From positions 248,001 to 312,000 of the forward strand of contig NZ_CAJHCQ010000008.1 in assembly GCF_904848665.1 (NCBI RefSeq): a stretch of 64,000 bases of DNA. The letters are read 5' to 3'. The notes beneath the pieces were generated by a model. That model did not search any database. It worked only from the letters and a program-made list of their open reading frames with translations, and was not told the DNA's origin. This DNA is from Paraburkholderia hiiakae (lineage in GTDB: Bacteria; Pseudomonadota; Gammaproteobacteria; Burkholderiales; Burkholderiaceae). This document shows positions 1 through 9,610 of this stretch, one piece after another (position 1 is the first letter of the stretch; each line of letters begins with the position of its first letter). Both the position numbers and the translations under genes were made by a program.

Positions 1-1569
1 CACATACGGAATGTCGCGGATCACGAACGTGAGGAAAATCGTGCGCTCGTGCAACACCTTGTTGTGCTTGAGGTTGTGGAGCAGGCTAACCGGCACGAGC
101 GCCTCGCTGCCCGTGAGGTAGATGGCGGTGCCCGAAACACGATGCGGCGGGTGCGCGAGCAGCCCTTGCAGGAAGGGCATGAGCGGAATACCGTCGGCGG
201 CCGTGCGGTCCTTCACGATCATGCGACCCTTGAACCAGGTCATCAACAGGAAGAACAGCAGCGCGCCGATACCGAGCGGCAGCCAGCCACCCTCCTCGAC
301 CTTCAGCAGGTTCGCGCCAAAGAAGCCCAGATCGACGGCGAGCAGCACCGCGATGATGCAGGCGACGAGCGCCTTGTTCCACTTCCACACCTTCGTCATC
401 ACGACGGCGACGAGCACCGTGGTGATCACCATCGTCGCGGTCACAGCGATACCGTATGCGGCGGCCAGATTGTCCGAACTCTTGAAGGCGACCACGATAC
501 ACAGAATGATGAAGAGCAGCATCCAGTTCACGACCGGCACGTAGATCTGGCCGATGGCGAGGTCCGACGTGTGCAGAACCTTCATGCGCGGCACGTAGCC
601 AAGCAGGATGGCCTGACTCGTGAGCGAGTACGCACCCGAGATCACAGCCTGCGAGGCGATCACGGTCGCGACCGTCGAGAGCACGACGAGCGGCAACAAG
701 GCCCATTCAGGCGCGAGCAGGAAGAACGGATTCTCGATCGCACGATGATCCTGCATGAGCAGCGCGCCCTGGCCGAAGTAGTTGAGCACGAGCGAGGGCA
801 TCACGAGCGTGTACCAGGCGCAGCGAATCGGCTTCGCGCCGAAGTGGCCCATGTCGGCGTAGAGCGCTTCCGCGCCGGTCAGCACCAGCACCACCGAGCC
901 GAGCACCACGTAGGCCTGCAGCATATGCGCGCCCATGAAGCTGACCGCGTAATACGGACTGAGCGCCGCGATCACGCCAGGCGCCTGCACGATGCGCGAA
1001 ACGCCGAGCACACCGATCGTGATGAACCAGAGCACCATGATCGGGCCGAACAGGCGGCCGACCAGCGCGGTACCGTGCCGCTGGATCCAGAACAGCAGGA
1101 TCAGGATCACCATCGTGAACGGCAGCACCAGGTGCGAGAGCTTGGGCGCGGCGATTTCGAGGCCTTCCACCGCCGACATGACCGAGATCGCCGGCGTGAT
1201 GACCGCATCGCCATAGAACATGCACGCGCCGAAGATGCCGAGTGCCGTGAGCAACGCAGCCGACCTGCTCTTGCGGCTGAACGAGCGCATGGCGAGCGCC
1301 ATGAGCGCGAGCACGCCGCCCTCGCCGTTGTTGTCGGCGCGCATCACAAGAAGGACGTATTTGACGCTCACGACAATCACGATCGCCCAGAACAGCAACG
1401 AAATGACGCCGAGAATGGAAGTGTCGTTGAGCGGAATGCCGTGTGACGGGCTGAACGCCTCTTTCAGCGAATACAGCGGGCTCGTGCCGATGTCGCCGAA
1501 CACCACGCCGATGGCCGCTACGGCGAGAGTAGGTAGCGGCTGCTTGGCCACGTGTGTGCTAGTTGTCAT
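1..1569 (-). CDS. kup: Low-affinity potassium transporter Kup, C-terminus cut by window edge
   Basis: Proton-coupled K+ uptake protein of the inner membrane (KUP/HAK family). Translating from the ATG at 1567-1569 gives MTTSTHVAKQ, then AAIGVVFGDIGTSPLYSLKE, which carries the GDIGTSPLY signature of the first membrane helix. A long series of hydrophobic helices follows, with FYGDAVITPAISV near residue 110. The reading frame is open to base 1, giving 523 codons against about 628 for the family, so the cytoplasmic C-terminal tail lies outside the window. It is the last gene of the minus-strand block. A terminator separates it from the purA operon, so it probably has its own promoter in the 259-bp gap. 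No frameshift was seen. Confidence 0.95.
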   Translation of the reverse strand, partial: MTTSTHVAKQPLPTLAVAAIGVVFGDIGTSPLYSLKEAFSPSHGIPLNDTSILGVISLLFWAIVIVVSVKYVLLVMRADNNGEGGVLALMALAMRSFSRKSRSAALLTALGIFGACMFYGDAVITPAISVMSAVEGLEIAAPKLSHLVLPFTMVILILLFWIQRHGTALVGRLFGPIMVLWFITIGVLGVSRIVQAPGVIAALSPYYAVSFMGAHMLQAYVVLGSVVLVLTGAEALYADMGHFGAKPIRCAWYTLVMPSLVLNYFGQGALLMQDHRAIENPFFLLAPEWALLPLVVLSTVATVIASQAVISGAYSLTSQAILLGYVPRMKVLHTSDLAIGQIYVPVVNWMLLFIILCIVVAFKSSDNLAAAYGIAVTATMVITTVLVAVVMTKVWKWNKALVACIIAVLLAVDLGFFGANLLKVEEGGWLPLGIGALLFFLLMTWFKGRMIVKDRTAADGIPLMPFLQGLLAHPPHRVSGTAIYLTGSEALVPVSLLHNLKHNKVLHERTIFLTFVIRDIPYV

Positions 1570-1747
1570 ATACGCGGTAATCCGTTGCGAGGCGGAAAAA
1601 ACGAGCGCTATTCTAAACCGGGCGGCGGCGGAAACCGAGCGGTCGTCGCGGCACTGCGACACCCCGCTGTCCCCGCGCAGTTTAGCACCGGCCCCAGATG
1701 CCGTCTGCCCGCCTGCGCCAACGCTCAGGAACGTGGGCGATGCGCAT

Positions 1748-1774
1748 AAAAAAACGGAGCCATGAAGGCTCCGT
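1748..1774 (-). terminator. Intrinsic terminator of the purA operon
   Basis: On the minus strand an 8-bp stem (ACGGAGCC / GGCTCCGT) with a 5-nt loop is followed directly by a run of seven T. It lies 55 bp after the phosphoribosyltransferase stop and upstream of kup, so it should end the hisZ-purA transcript. Confidence 0.85.
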
Positions 1775-1828
1775 CTCTGGATCTGGCCGCTGCGTGTCCG
1801 AAGACCCCGGTGGCGGCACAACCCCTAC

Positions 1829-2398
1829 TTACTTCTGCGCGTCTTGCGCTTGCTGCAGACCACGCTTGATCCACGCACCGAGATTGTGCGGGCGCACCGT
1901 ATCCCACTCTTCGAACGGCTGGTGGATCCACGGATTGGTCGGCAGATGCTGGACGAAATAGTCCGGCGTCACCTTCGAGCAGCCCTTGTACCAGAGCACC
2001 GCCGAGCGCACGCCGGTCACGGCCGGGTAACGCTCCTTGAGGTGTTCCTGCACGCGTGCGAGCGTGACGCCCGAATCGACGAGATCGTCGACGAGCAGCA
2101 CGTTGCCTTCCAGGTGACCCCGCGTCATCGTGATGTACTGCGCGATGTCGAGCTCGCCCTGCTCCGTGCCCGCGGCTTCACGGTACGAGCTGGTTGCGAG
2201 AATCGCCAGAGGCAGATCGTAGATGCGCGAGAGCTGGTCGCCCACGCGCAGACCGCCGCGCGCGAGACACAGGATCTGGTCGAACTTCCAGCGCGACTCG
2301 TGCACCTTGAGCGCGAGCAGTTCGATCAGCCGGTGATACTCATCCCAGCCAACCCACAGGTTCTTTTCGTCGTTGCGCGGGTCCATCATTTGAATCAT
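1829..2398 (-). CDS. Purine-type phosphoribosyltransferase
   Basis: Type I phosphoribosyltransferase of 189 residues. The PRPP-binding loop is visible as VLLVDDLVDSGVTL (about residues 100-113), two acidic residues followed by the DSG turn. This is the pattern of hypoxanthine/guanine/xanthine phosphoribosyltransferases, which salvage purine bases with PRPP. It lies 23 bp after purA in the same direction, and a strong terminator follows, so it is very probably co-transcribed with purA; a salvage enzyme beside de novo AMP synthesis makes sense. The exact base specificity cannot be read from the sequence. The start is uncertain among ATG codons at 2398, 2389 and 2386; the first has a purine-rich stretch upstream. 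Confidence 0.85.
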   Translation of the reverse strand: MIQMMDPRNDEKNLWVGWDEYHRLIELLALKVHESRWKFDQILCLARGGLRVGDQLSRIYDLPLAILATSSYREAAGTEQGELDIAQYITMTRGHLEGNVLLVDDLVDSGVTLARVQEHLKERYPAVTGVRSAVLWYKGCSKVTPDYFVQHLPTNPWIHQPFEEWDTVRPHNLGAWIKRGLQQAQDAQK

Positions 2399-2421
2399 TT
2401 TTGCTTCTGCCTTCTTCCTAC

Positions 2422-3768
<1,347 letters not shown>

Positions 3769-3947
3769 GGTGTTTCGTTAGCTGGTTAAAAACGTATTCT
3801 ACCTGGGTTCAGCGGCAAGGCCGCCTTTTTTTCCCCAGATTCGCGGAATTTCCTTTTGCACTCAACGGCATGCGCAATGCGAAGCTTTCTTTGGCACGCT
3901 TGCGTGGCTGCTTCGCGAGCAGCACATATGGCGGCTCGCGTGCGGTA

Positions 3948-5099
3948 TCAGGCGTGCTTTTCGACGACCCAGACACCGTCGCGCTCGATGAGCACGCGGT
4001 CGCAGGCGAACTCGTCCATGTCGTGTTCGTGGCCCGGCAGCGCCTGGATCACGACCTCGCCGGCATCGCGCAGCGCGGCGACAGCGGCGCGCAGCGCCTC
4101 GTCATGGCGCCACGGCGCGAGGATCGCGCTGCTGCGCGCTTCGACTGGGGAAATACGCGCCACTTCGCGCAAATCGAGCGAGAAGCCCGTTGCCGCGCGG
4201 GCGCGGCCGTAGGCCTCACCCACCTTGTCGTAACGGCCGCCACGGGCCACGGCGTTCGGCACGCCGTCCACGTAGGCGGAGAACATCACGCCGCTGTGGT
4301 ACGCGTAGCCGCCGAGATCCGCGAGGTCGATCATCAGCTCCGCACCCTCGATCTCGCGCATGAGGAACGCGAGATCGTCGAGCGCACGGGCAATGCCCGG
4401 CAGCGTCGGCAGACGCGTGCGCGCCTCGTCGATCACGCTCGCGTCGCCGTAGAGCGACGGCAGCGCGCGGAGGGCGTCGCGCGAGGCCGCTTCGAGGTTC
4501 TGCGTGAGTTCCGCGAGGCGCGGCACGTCCTTGCCAGCGAGCGCTTCATACAAAGCATCGCCAAGTGCAGCCGCAGCCGGGTCCGCCTCGAAGATCGCCG
4601 CGAGCACGCCTGCGTGCGAGAGGTCGAGGCGCACCTTCGCAAGGCCCGCGAGACGCAGCGCATCGAGCATCAGCTGCTGGATTTCGAGGTCGGCTTCGAG
4701 GCCCGCGTGACCGTAGATTTCCGCGCCTGTCTGGATCTGTTCGCGCGTGGCGTGCAGGCCGCGCGGGAGCGTGTGCAGCACGTTGCCCGCATAACACAGG
4801 CGCGTCACGCCCTGGCGGTTCAAGAGGTGCGCGTCGATGCGCGCGACCTGCGGTGTCATGTCGGCGCGCAACCCGAGCGTGCGGCCCGAGAGCTGATCGA
4901 CGAGCTTGAACGTGCGCAGGTTCAGGTCGCGCCCACTGCCCACGAGCAGCGACTCGAGATACTCGAGCAACGGCGGCATGACCATTTCGTAGCCATAGGC
5001 GCGGAAGCGGTCCAGCAGGCGGCGGCGCAGCTCTTCGATCTTGCGCGCTTCGGACGGCAGCACGTCCGCAATATTCTCGGGGAGTAGCCAGGTCGACAT
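3948..5099 (-). CDS. hisZ: ATP phosphoribosyltransferase regulatory subunit HisZ
   Basis: Catalytically inactive paralogue of histidyl-tRNA synthetase that assembles with short-form HisG to start histidine biosynthesis and provides feedback control. 383 residues beginning MSTWLLPENIADVLPSEARK, then a class II synthetase-like core (GRDLNLRTFKLVDQLSGRTLGLRADMTPQVARI is the motif 2 region; ARGGRYD near residue 275 is HisS-like). It lacks the C-terminal anticodon-binding domain of true HisS, which is present separately at 13324-14661. The partner hisG is not in this window. It sits between the DUF2065 gene and purA, the usual Burkholderia/Ralstonia arrangement. Confidence 0.93.
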   Translation of the reverse strand: MSTWLLPENIADVLPSEARKIEELRRRLLDRFRAYGYEMVMPPLLEYLESLLVGSGRDLNLRTFKLVDQLSGRTLGLRADMTPQVARIDAHLLNRQGVTRLCYAGNVLHTLPRGLHATREQIQTGAEIYGHAGLEADLEIQQLMLDALRLAGLAKVRLDLSHAGVLAAIFEADPAAAALGDALYEALAGKDVPRLAELTQNLEAASRDALRALPSLYGDASVIDEARTRLPTLPGIARALDDLAFLMREIEGAELMIDLADLGGYAYHSGVMFSAYVDGVPNAVARGGRYDKVGEAYGRARAATGFSLDLREVARISPVEARSSAILAPWRHDEALRAAVAALRDAGEVVIQALPGHEHDMDEFACDRVLIERDGVWVVEKHA

Positions 5100-5121
5100 C
5101 GGTTGAGTCCTACCACAATGA

Positions 5122-5152
5122 GGGCCGCGCGCGGCGAAACGCCACGCGGCCC
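5122..5152 (-). repeat. Inverted repeat in hisZ leader
   Basis: GGGCCGCG at 5122-5129 pairs with CGCGGCCC at 5145-5152, and the inner GGCG/CGCC extends the stem around an AAA loop. It lies about 20 bp upstream of hisZ with no T-run, so it is more likely a leader or intergenic RNA structure than a terminator. Confidence 0.5.
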
Positions 5153-5220
5153 GATAATTCGGAATCCGTCAAAAACGCGGGTCGCACACCGCATCTGAAG
5201 ACAGTGGCGGCACGAGGCCG

Positions 5221-5412
5221 TCAGGTCGCCAACATCAGCAGTACGAGGCCGAGCCCCATCACGATGAGCCCGCCGATCCTGATGTGATGCGGCGGCCGTT
5301 CCGCGATTTTACGGAATGTGTCGCGCCACGCCGTCGGAAAGACGAACGGGAACATGCCCTCGATAATCAGCATCAGCGCGATCGCGAGCAAGAGGGAGCC
5401 AGCTATGTCCAT
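5221..5412 (-). CDS. DUF2065 small inner-membrane protein
   Basis: 63-residue protein made almost wholly of two hydrophobic helices (about residues 5-25 and 45-62) around the short polar loop AWRDTFRKIAERPPHHIRIGG. This is the YjeT/DUF2065 family, function unknown. It follows hflC by 47 bp in the same direction, and in many proteobacteria it accompanies hflK/hflC, so a role with the HflKC membrane complex is an inference only. ATG start. Confidence 0.85.
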   Translation of the reverse strand: MDIAGSLLLAIALMLIIEGMFPFVFPTAWRDTFRKIAERPPHHIRIGGLIVMGLGLVLLMLAT

Positions 5413-5459
5413 GCGAAGGAAGACGCCGCGCAGTGCGCGGCGCGTGTGTCTCGTTTTGT

Positions 5460-6374
5460 CTAGTGTTTGCGCGGGGTGGCGGAAGCCGGAGCGTCATTTC
5501 CGCCATTCGCGCCGCCGTTCGGACCACGCATGAAGCGGAAGAAGTCGCTCGACGAATCGACCACGATGACGTCGCCGGGCCGGAAGCTCTCACGGTACGC
5601 GAGCATGCTCTGATAGAACCGGTAGAAGTCCGGGTCGCGCCCGAACGCCTCGGCGGCAATCGCGGCAGCCTTGCCGTCACCCTCGCCCTTGATCGCTTGC
5701 GCCTGGGCATAGGCGTCGGCCAGCACGCCCTGCTGCTTGCGCTCCGCGTCGTCCTTGATCTGCTGCGCCTCGGCAGCGCCCTTCTCGCGAATCTCGGCCG
5801 CAGCCTGCTCGCGCGCGGCGCTCATGCGCTTGAACACCGTCTGCGCCAGCTCCGGAGGGTAATCGACGCGCGTGAGTTCGATCGCGATCACGTCGATGCC
5901 GAGCGGCGCCGCGGTTTGCCTGAGCGCGTCGCGCGCGCCGTTGGCGATGGCTTCCTGCTGCGCCAGCGCCTCGGTGAGCGTGACTTTCGAGAACGCGTCG
6001 CCGAGCGCGTCGCGCGACAGCGAAGCGAGACGGTCGGAAAGCGTCTGCGCATCGCCCTTCGTGGCCGCGAAAAGCTTGAGCGGATCGGAAATGCGATAAC
6101 GCACGACCGGGTTCACCAGCAGCTCGGTCTTGTCCGACGTCGTGTAACGGTCGGCATCGGGCGCGTCGAACGCCTGGATGCGCGTGTCGATGAACGTAAC
6201 AGTCTGGAACGGCGGCGGCAGCTTCACGTGCAGCCCAGGACCGGCGAGCGTGGCGTTGGCCCCACCCGACGAGGAAATGATGGCGACGTGGCGCGGATCG
6301 ACCATGAAGACGGCCGACGACGCAACCAACACGACAACCACGACGGCAACGACGAGCGCAATGATCTTGTTCAT
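5460..6374 (-). CDS. hflC: HflC, SPFH-domain subunit of the FtsH protease modulator
   Basis: Partner of HflK in the periplasm-facing complex that encloses and restrains the FtsH protease. 304 residues from the ATG at 6372-6374: MNKIIALVVAVVVVVLVASS is a signal-anchor helix, followed by the SPFH/band-7 domain (FMVDPRHVAIISS; LHVKLPPPFQTVTFIDTRIQ) and an Ala/Glu/Gln-rich coiled-coil region near residues 185-240. The frame is open upstream of this ATG, but those residues belong to the overlapping hflK tail, so I use the family N-terminus. It starts 13 bp after hflK, clearly one operon. Confidence 0.95.
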   Translation of the reverse strand: MNKIIALVVAVVVVVLVASSAVFMVDPRHVAIISSSGGANATLAGPGLHVKLPPPFQTVTFIDTRIQAFDAPDADRYTTSDKTELLVNPVVRYRISDPLKLFAATKGDAQTLSDRLASLSRDALGDAFSKVTLTEALAQQEAIANGARDALRQTAAPLGIDVIAIELTRVDYPPELAQTVFKRMSAAREQAAAEIREKGAAEAQQIKDDAERKQQGVLADAYAQAQAIKGEGDGKAAAIAAEAFGRDPDFYRFYQSMLAYRESFRPGDVIVVDSSSDFFRFMRGPNGGANGGNDAPASATPRKH

Positions 6375-6387
6375 AGTGGCGCTCCCC

Positions 6388-7869
6388 TTATTGCACGTCG
6401 CTTTCGCGGCCGCGCGAGCGGAACGCATCGCGCGAACGGAAGGCGTCGCTCGCGGCGGCTGCCGCGTCGCTAGCCGTGGTTGCGGGAGCTGCGCCCTGCT
6501 GCTGTACGCCCTGTAGTGCGCCTTGCTGCTGTACGCCTGGTTGCGCGCCTTGCTGTGAGTCGCTGCTGGCTGCCGGAGCGGAAGTCGCATTGGCGTCCGA
6601 AGCCGCGCCGGCCGTTGCCGCACCGGCACCAGTGCCCGAAGCCGCAGCCGCGCCCGTTGCGCCTGCCGCCACGGCGGCGCGCTGACGTGTCGTGTCAACG
6701 AGCTTGTCGAGTGGCAGGTAAATCACGTTGTTACCCGACTTGCTGTCGACGAACACTTTCGTCGCATTCGAATAGATGTGCTGCATCGTCTCGAGATACA
6801 TGCGCTCGCGAATCACAGCCGGCGCCTTCGCATATTGTTCGTAGACCTGCGTGAACCGTTGCGCGTCGCCCTGCGCCTGCGAAACCACGCGTTCACTGTA
6901 CGCCTTGGCTTCATCGATGAGACGCGCCGCGTCGGTCTGTGCGCGCGGCAGCAACTGGTCGGCATAGGCCTGCGCGTCGCGCTTCGCGCGGTCGCGGTCC
7001 TGGCGCGCCTTGGCTTCGTCGTCGAGTGCCGCCTGCACCTGATCGGGCGCCGAGACGCTCTGGATCGCCACGCCAGTCACGCCAAGGCCCGTCTTGTACT
7101 CGTCGAGCGCGTGCTGGATCGTGTCGGCAAGCTGGGCGCGAATCGGCTCACGGTCAGCGTAAAGCATGTCGTTCGTGCTGCGCGCGCCCACCACGGTGCG
7201 CACCGCCGCCTGCGCGGCCTGCGTGACAGTGAGGTCGGGATCGACGCTGCGGAACAGGTAGTCGGTTGGCTGCTTGACCTGGTACTGCACGGTAAAGCGC
7301 ACGTTGAGTATGTCGCCGTCGTGCGTGATAACCGCGGCGTCCTTCACATTTGCAGGACGCACAAGGTTACTGCGACCGATCTCGACGGTGCGGATCTGGC
7401 CGACATTGACGATTTCATGCGTCTGGAACGGATACGGCATGCGCCAGTGCACGCCCTGACCCACCGTGTGGCGATACTGGCCGAACTGCAGCACGACGCC
7501 GGCCTGCCCTTCCTGAACGACGAACACACCGCTTCCCACGTAGATCGCAATGAGCACGCCGAGCACGATGCCCACGCCGATACGCGCGCCATGGCCATTG
7601 TCCGGGCGCGGCCCGAAGCCGCCCGGACCCTTGCCCTTGCGGCCGAAGAAAGCGGACACGCGGCGGTTGAAGTCGCGCCACATTTCGTCGAGATCCGGCG
7701 GACCATCGCCCTTGTCGCCGTTGCCACCCTTGTTGCCGTTATTGCCCGGCGGGCGCCGCCCGTCGTCAGAACGCTGGCCATTGCCGTCGCCTCGACCCCA
7801 ACGCGGGTCGTTCAGCGAGAAAATGGCGCGTGCGCGCTGCCAGCCAGTCCGCTTGTTGTAATCGTTCAC
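6388..7869 (-). CDS. hflK: HflK, SPFH-domain subunit of the FtsH protease modulator
   Basis: 493 residues. The N-terminal ~95 residues are polar and rich in Gly/Asn (NNGNKGGNGDKGDG), then a single membrane helix GVGIVLGVLIAIYVGSGVFV, then the SPFH domain (VVLQFGQYRHTVGQGVHWRMPYPF) and a coiled-coil segment. The C-terminal ~90 residues are Ala/Gln/Ser low-complexity sequence with a short repeat (QQGAQPGVQQQGALQGVQQQGA). The start is a GTG (MNDYNKR). With HflC it forms the complex that limits FtsH access to membrane substrates. It lies between hflX and hflC in the same operon. Confidence 0.95.
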   Translation of the reverse strand: MNDYNKRTGWQRARAIFSLNDPRWGRGDGNGQRSDDGRRPPGNNGNKGGNGDKGDGPPDLDEMWRDFNRRVSAFFGRKGKGPGGFGPRPDNGHGARIGVGIVLGVLIAIYVGSGVFVVQEGQAGVVLQFGQYRHTVGQGVHWRMPYPFQTHEIVNVGQIRTVEIGRSNLVRPANVKDAAVITHDGDILNVRFTVQYQVKQPTDYLFRSVDPDLTVTQAAQAAVRTVVGARSTNDMLYADREPIRAQLADTIQHALDEYKTGLGVTGVAIQSVSAPDQVQAALDDEAKARQDRDRAKRDAQAYADQLLPRAQTDAARLIDEAKAYSERVVSQAQGDAQRFTQVYEQYAKAPAVIRERMYLETMQHIYSNATKVFVDSKSGNNVIYLPLDKLVDTTRQRAAVAAGATGAAAASGTGAGAATAGAASDANATSAPAASSDSQQGAQPGVQQQGALQGVQQQGAAPATTASDAAAAASDAFRSRDAFRSRGRESDVQ

Positions 7870-7967
7870 CTGTGTTCGTTCACCAGAGTAGACAGCGGGT
7901 CAATTGCGTGCGGATTCCATCGGAGCCGCGGGGCCGGCCTTGTGTGCAAGACAATGCCGGACGCGCT

Positions 7968-9152
7968 TCAGCGCTCGTGTTCGGGTTCCCAGCGAGGTTC
8001 TTCCTGCACCGCGCTCCGGTCTGCGGCCAGGGACTGCGACGCATCGGCAAGCGGCTCGGCAGTCGCGATTTCGGCGATGGCGGAGCGCAGCGCATCCAGT
8101 CCGACACCCGTGCGTGCGCTCAAAAAGACGCGCGAAATATTACCATATTCATCACGCTCGACCGTTCCGCCGCGGGCCGCCAGTTCTGGCACGGCGTCGA
8201 TCTTGTTGAAGACCAGCACCTGGCGGATCGTGTCCGCGCCGATATCGTGCAGCACCTTATTCACCTGGTCGATCTGGTCGAGGCGCACGGCGCTCGACGC
8301 ATCCACCACGTGCAGCAGCAGGTCGGCCTGAACCGTTTCCTGCAGCGTCGCGCGAAACGCAGCGACGAGCTGGTGAGGCAGTTCGCGGATGAACCCCACG
8401 GTATCGGACAGCACGATCTGGCCCACTTCGTCACCGAGCCAGACGCGCCGCGAGGTCGTGTCGAGCGTCGCGAACAGCTGGTCGGCGGCGTAGGCCTGCG
8501 CCTTCGTGAGCGCATTGAAGAGCGTGGACTTCCCGGCATTCGTGTAGCCCACGAGCGACACCGACATCGTGCGGTTGCGCTCGCGCTGACGCCGCTGCGT
8601 GCCGTGCTGGCGACGCAGTTTCGCAAGCTTGCCCTGCAACATCTTGATGCGCTCACCGATCAACCGGCGGTCGGTTTCGAGCTGTGTTTCGCCTGGGCCG
8701 CGCAGGCCGATACCGCCCTTCTGGCGCTCAAGGTGAGTCCAGGCGCGCACGAGGCGTGTGGCGAGGTATTGCAGCTGCGCGAGTTCGACCTGCAGCTTGC
8801 CTTCATGGCTGCGTGCGCGCTGGGCGAAGATGTCGAGGATGAGGCTCGTGCGATCCACCACGCGACGATTGAGCGCGCGCTCCAGGTTCCGTTGCTGGGC
8901 GGGCGACAGCGCGTGATTGAAGATGACGATTTCGATGTCGTTCGCTTCACACGCGAGACGCAGTTCCTCGGCCTTGCCGCTGCCGATGAACATGGCGGCG
9001 TCGGGGCTGGAGCGTCGCCCGGTGAGCGTGACAGCGGGAGTGGCGCCCGCGCTTTTGGCGAGCAGGCTGAGTTCTTCGAGACTGGCTTCGAAGTCGGTCT
9101 TGCCGAAGTCGATGCCGACGAGTGCGGCGTTGATCAAATTAGAGGATGTCAA
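7968..9152 (-). CDS. hflX: Ribosome-associated GTPase HflX
   Basis: GTPase that binds the ribosome and splits stalled or heat-damaged 70S particles. 394 residues: an N-terminal HflX domain with the glycine-rich segment GLRGPGETQLETDRRLIGERI, then a GTPase domain with G1 GYTNAGKSTLFN, G3 DTVGFIRELPHQL and G4 NKID. The frame begins with a TTG codon (MTSSNLIN); no ATG is available upstream before hfq, and the ribosome-binding site is weak, so the exact start is uncertain. It lies 59 bp after hfq, the classical hfq-hflX-hflK-hflC order. Confidence 0.94.
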   Translation of the reverse strand: MTSSNLINAALVGIDFGKTDFEASLEELSLLAKSAGATPAVTLTGRRSSPDAAMFIGSGKAEELRLACEANDIEIVIFNHALSPAQQRNLERALNRRVVDRTSLILDIFAQRARSHEGKLQVELAQLQYLATRLVRAWTHLERQKGGIGLRGPGETQLETDRRLIGERIKMLQGKLAKLRRQHGTQRRQRERNRTMSVSLVGYTNAGKSTLFNALTKAQAYAADQLFATLDTTSRRVWLGDEVGQIVLSDTVGFIRELPHQLVAAFRATLQETVQADLLLHVVDASSAVRLDQIDQVNKVLHDIGADTIRQVLVFNKIDAVPELAARGGTVERDEYGNISRVFLSARTGVGLDALRSAIAEIATAEPLADASQSLAADRSAVQEEPRWEPEHER

Positions 9153-9211
9153 AATGAAAGCGGCCGGACCAGAGCAGCCTGCGAGGCGCCCCGGACCGAC
9201 CGCGTCATGGG

Positions 9212-9448
9212 TCAGGACGCTTCCGTATCCGGGTGGAAGTTCACCGGGCGGGCCGGAACCACCGTGGAGATGGCGTGCTTGTAAACCATTTGCGTAACCG
9301 TATTACGGAGCAACACGACGTACTGGTCGAAAGATTCGATGTTCCCTTGAAGCTTGATGCCGTTGACCAGATAGATCGAAACAGGCACGTGCTCCTTGCG
9401 CAGCGCGTTCAGAAACGGGTCTTGTAACAATTGCCCTTTGTTGCTCAT
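9212..9448 (-). CDS. hfq: RNA chaperone Hfq
   Basis: 78-residue Sm-like protein that pairs small RNAs with mRNAs as a hexamer. The start MSNKGQLLQDPFLNALRKEH and the Sm1 (GIKLQGNIESFDQYVVLL) and Sm2 (YKHAISTVVP) motifs are all intact. The C-terminal tail is short (PARPVNFHPDTEAS), as in other Burkholderia Hfq1-type proteins. A GGAG ribosome site lies 7 nt upstream of the ATG. The 162-bp gap to der is AT-richer than its surroundings and probably carries a promoter. Confidence 0.98.
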   Translation of the reverse strand: MSNKGQLLQDPFLNALRKEHVPVSIYLVNGIKLQGNIESFDQYVVLLRNTVTQMVYKHAISTVVPARPVNFHPDTEAS

Positions 9449-9610
9449 AGCAAACTCCGTATTTTTTTGCAGGTTTAACTTATATTGGGGTGAAGAAAAA
9501 GAAATCCACCACCAATCGCTACACTATAGCTGATTCTCGTTCCCCCGCGCGGTTCCGGGCGGTTCGGCCAGGCGGCCTTTGCGGGGTAGCGAACGCTATT
9601 CAGCAACAGC

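Noticed and set aside
3812..3832. Plus-strand hairpin GCGGC-AAG-GCCGC followed by seven T
   Set aside because: Looks like a terminator for the plus strand, but all nearby genes are on the minus strand, so there is no transcript to end. Stem only 5 bp.
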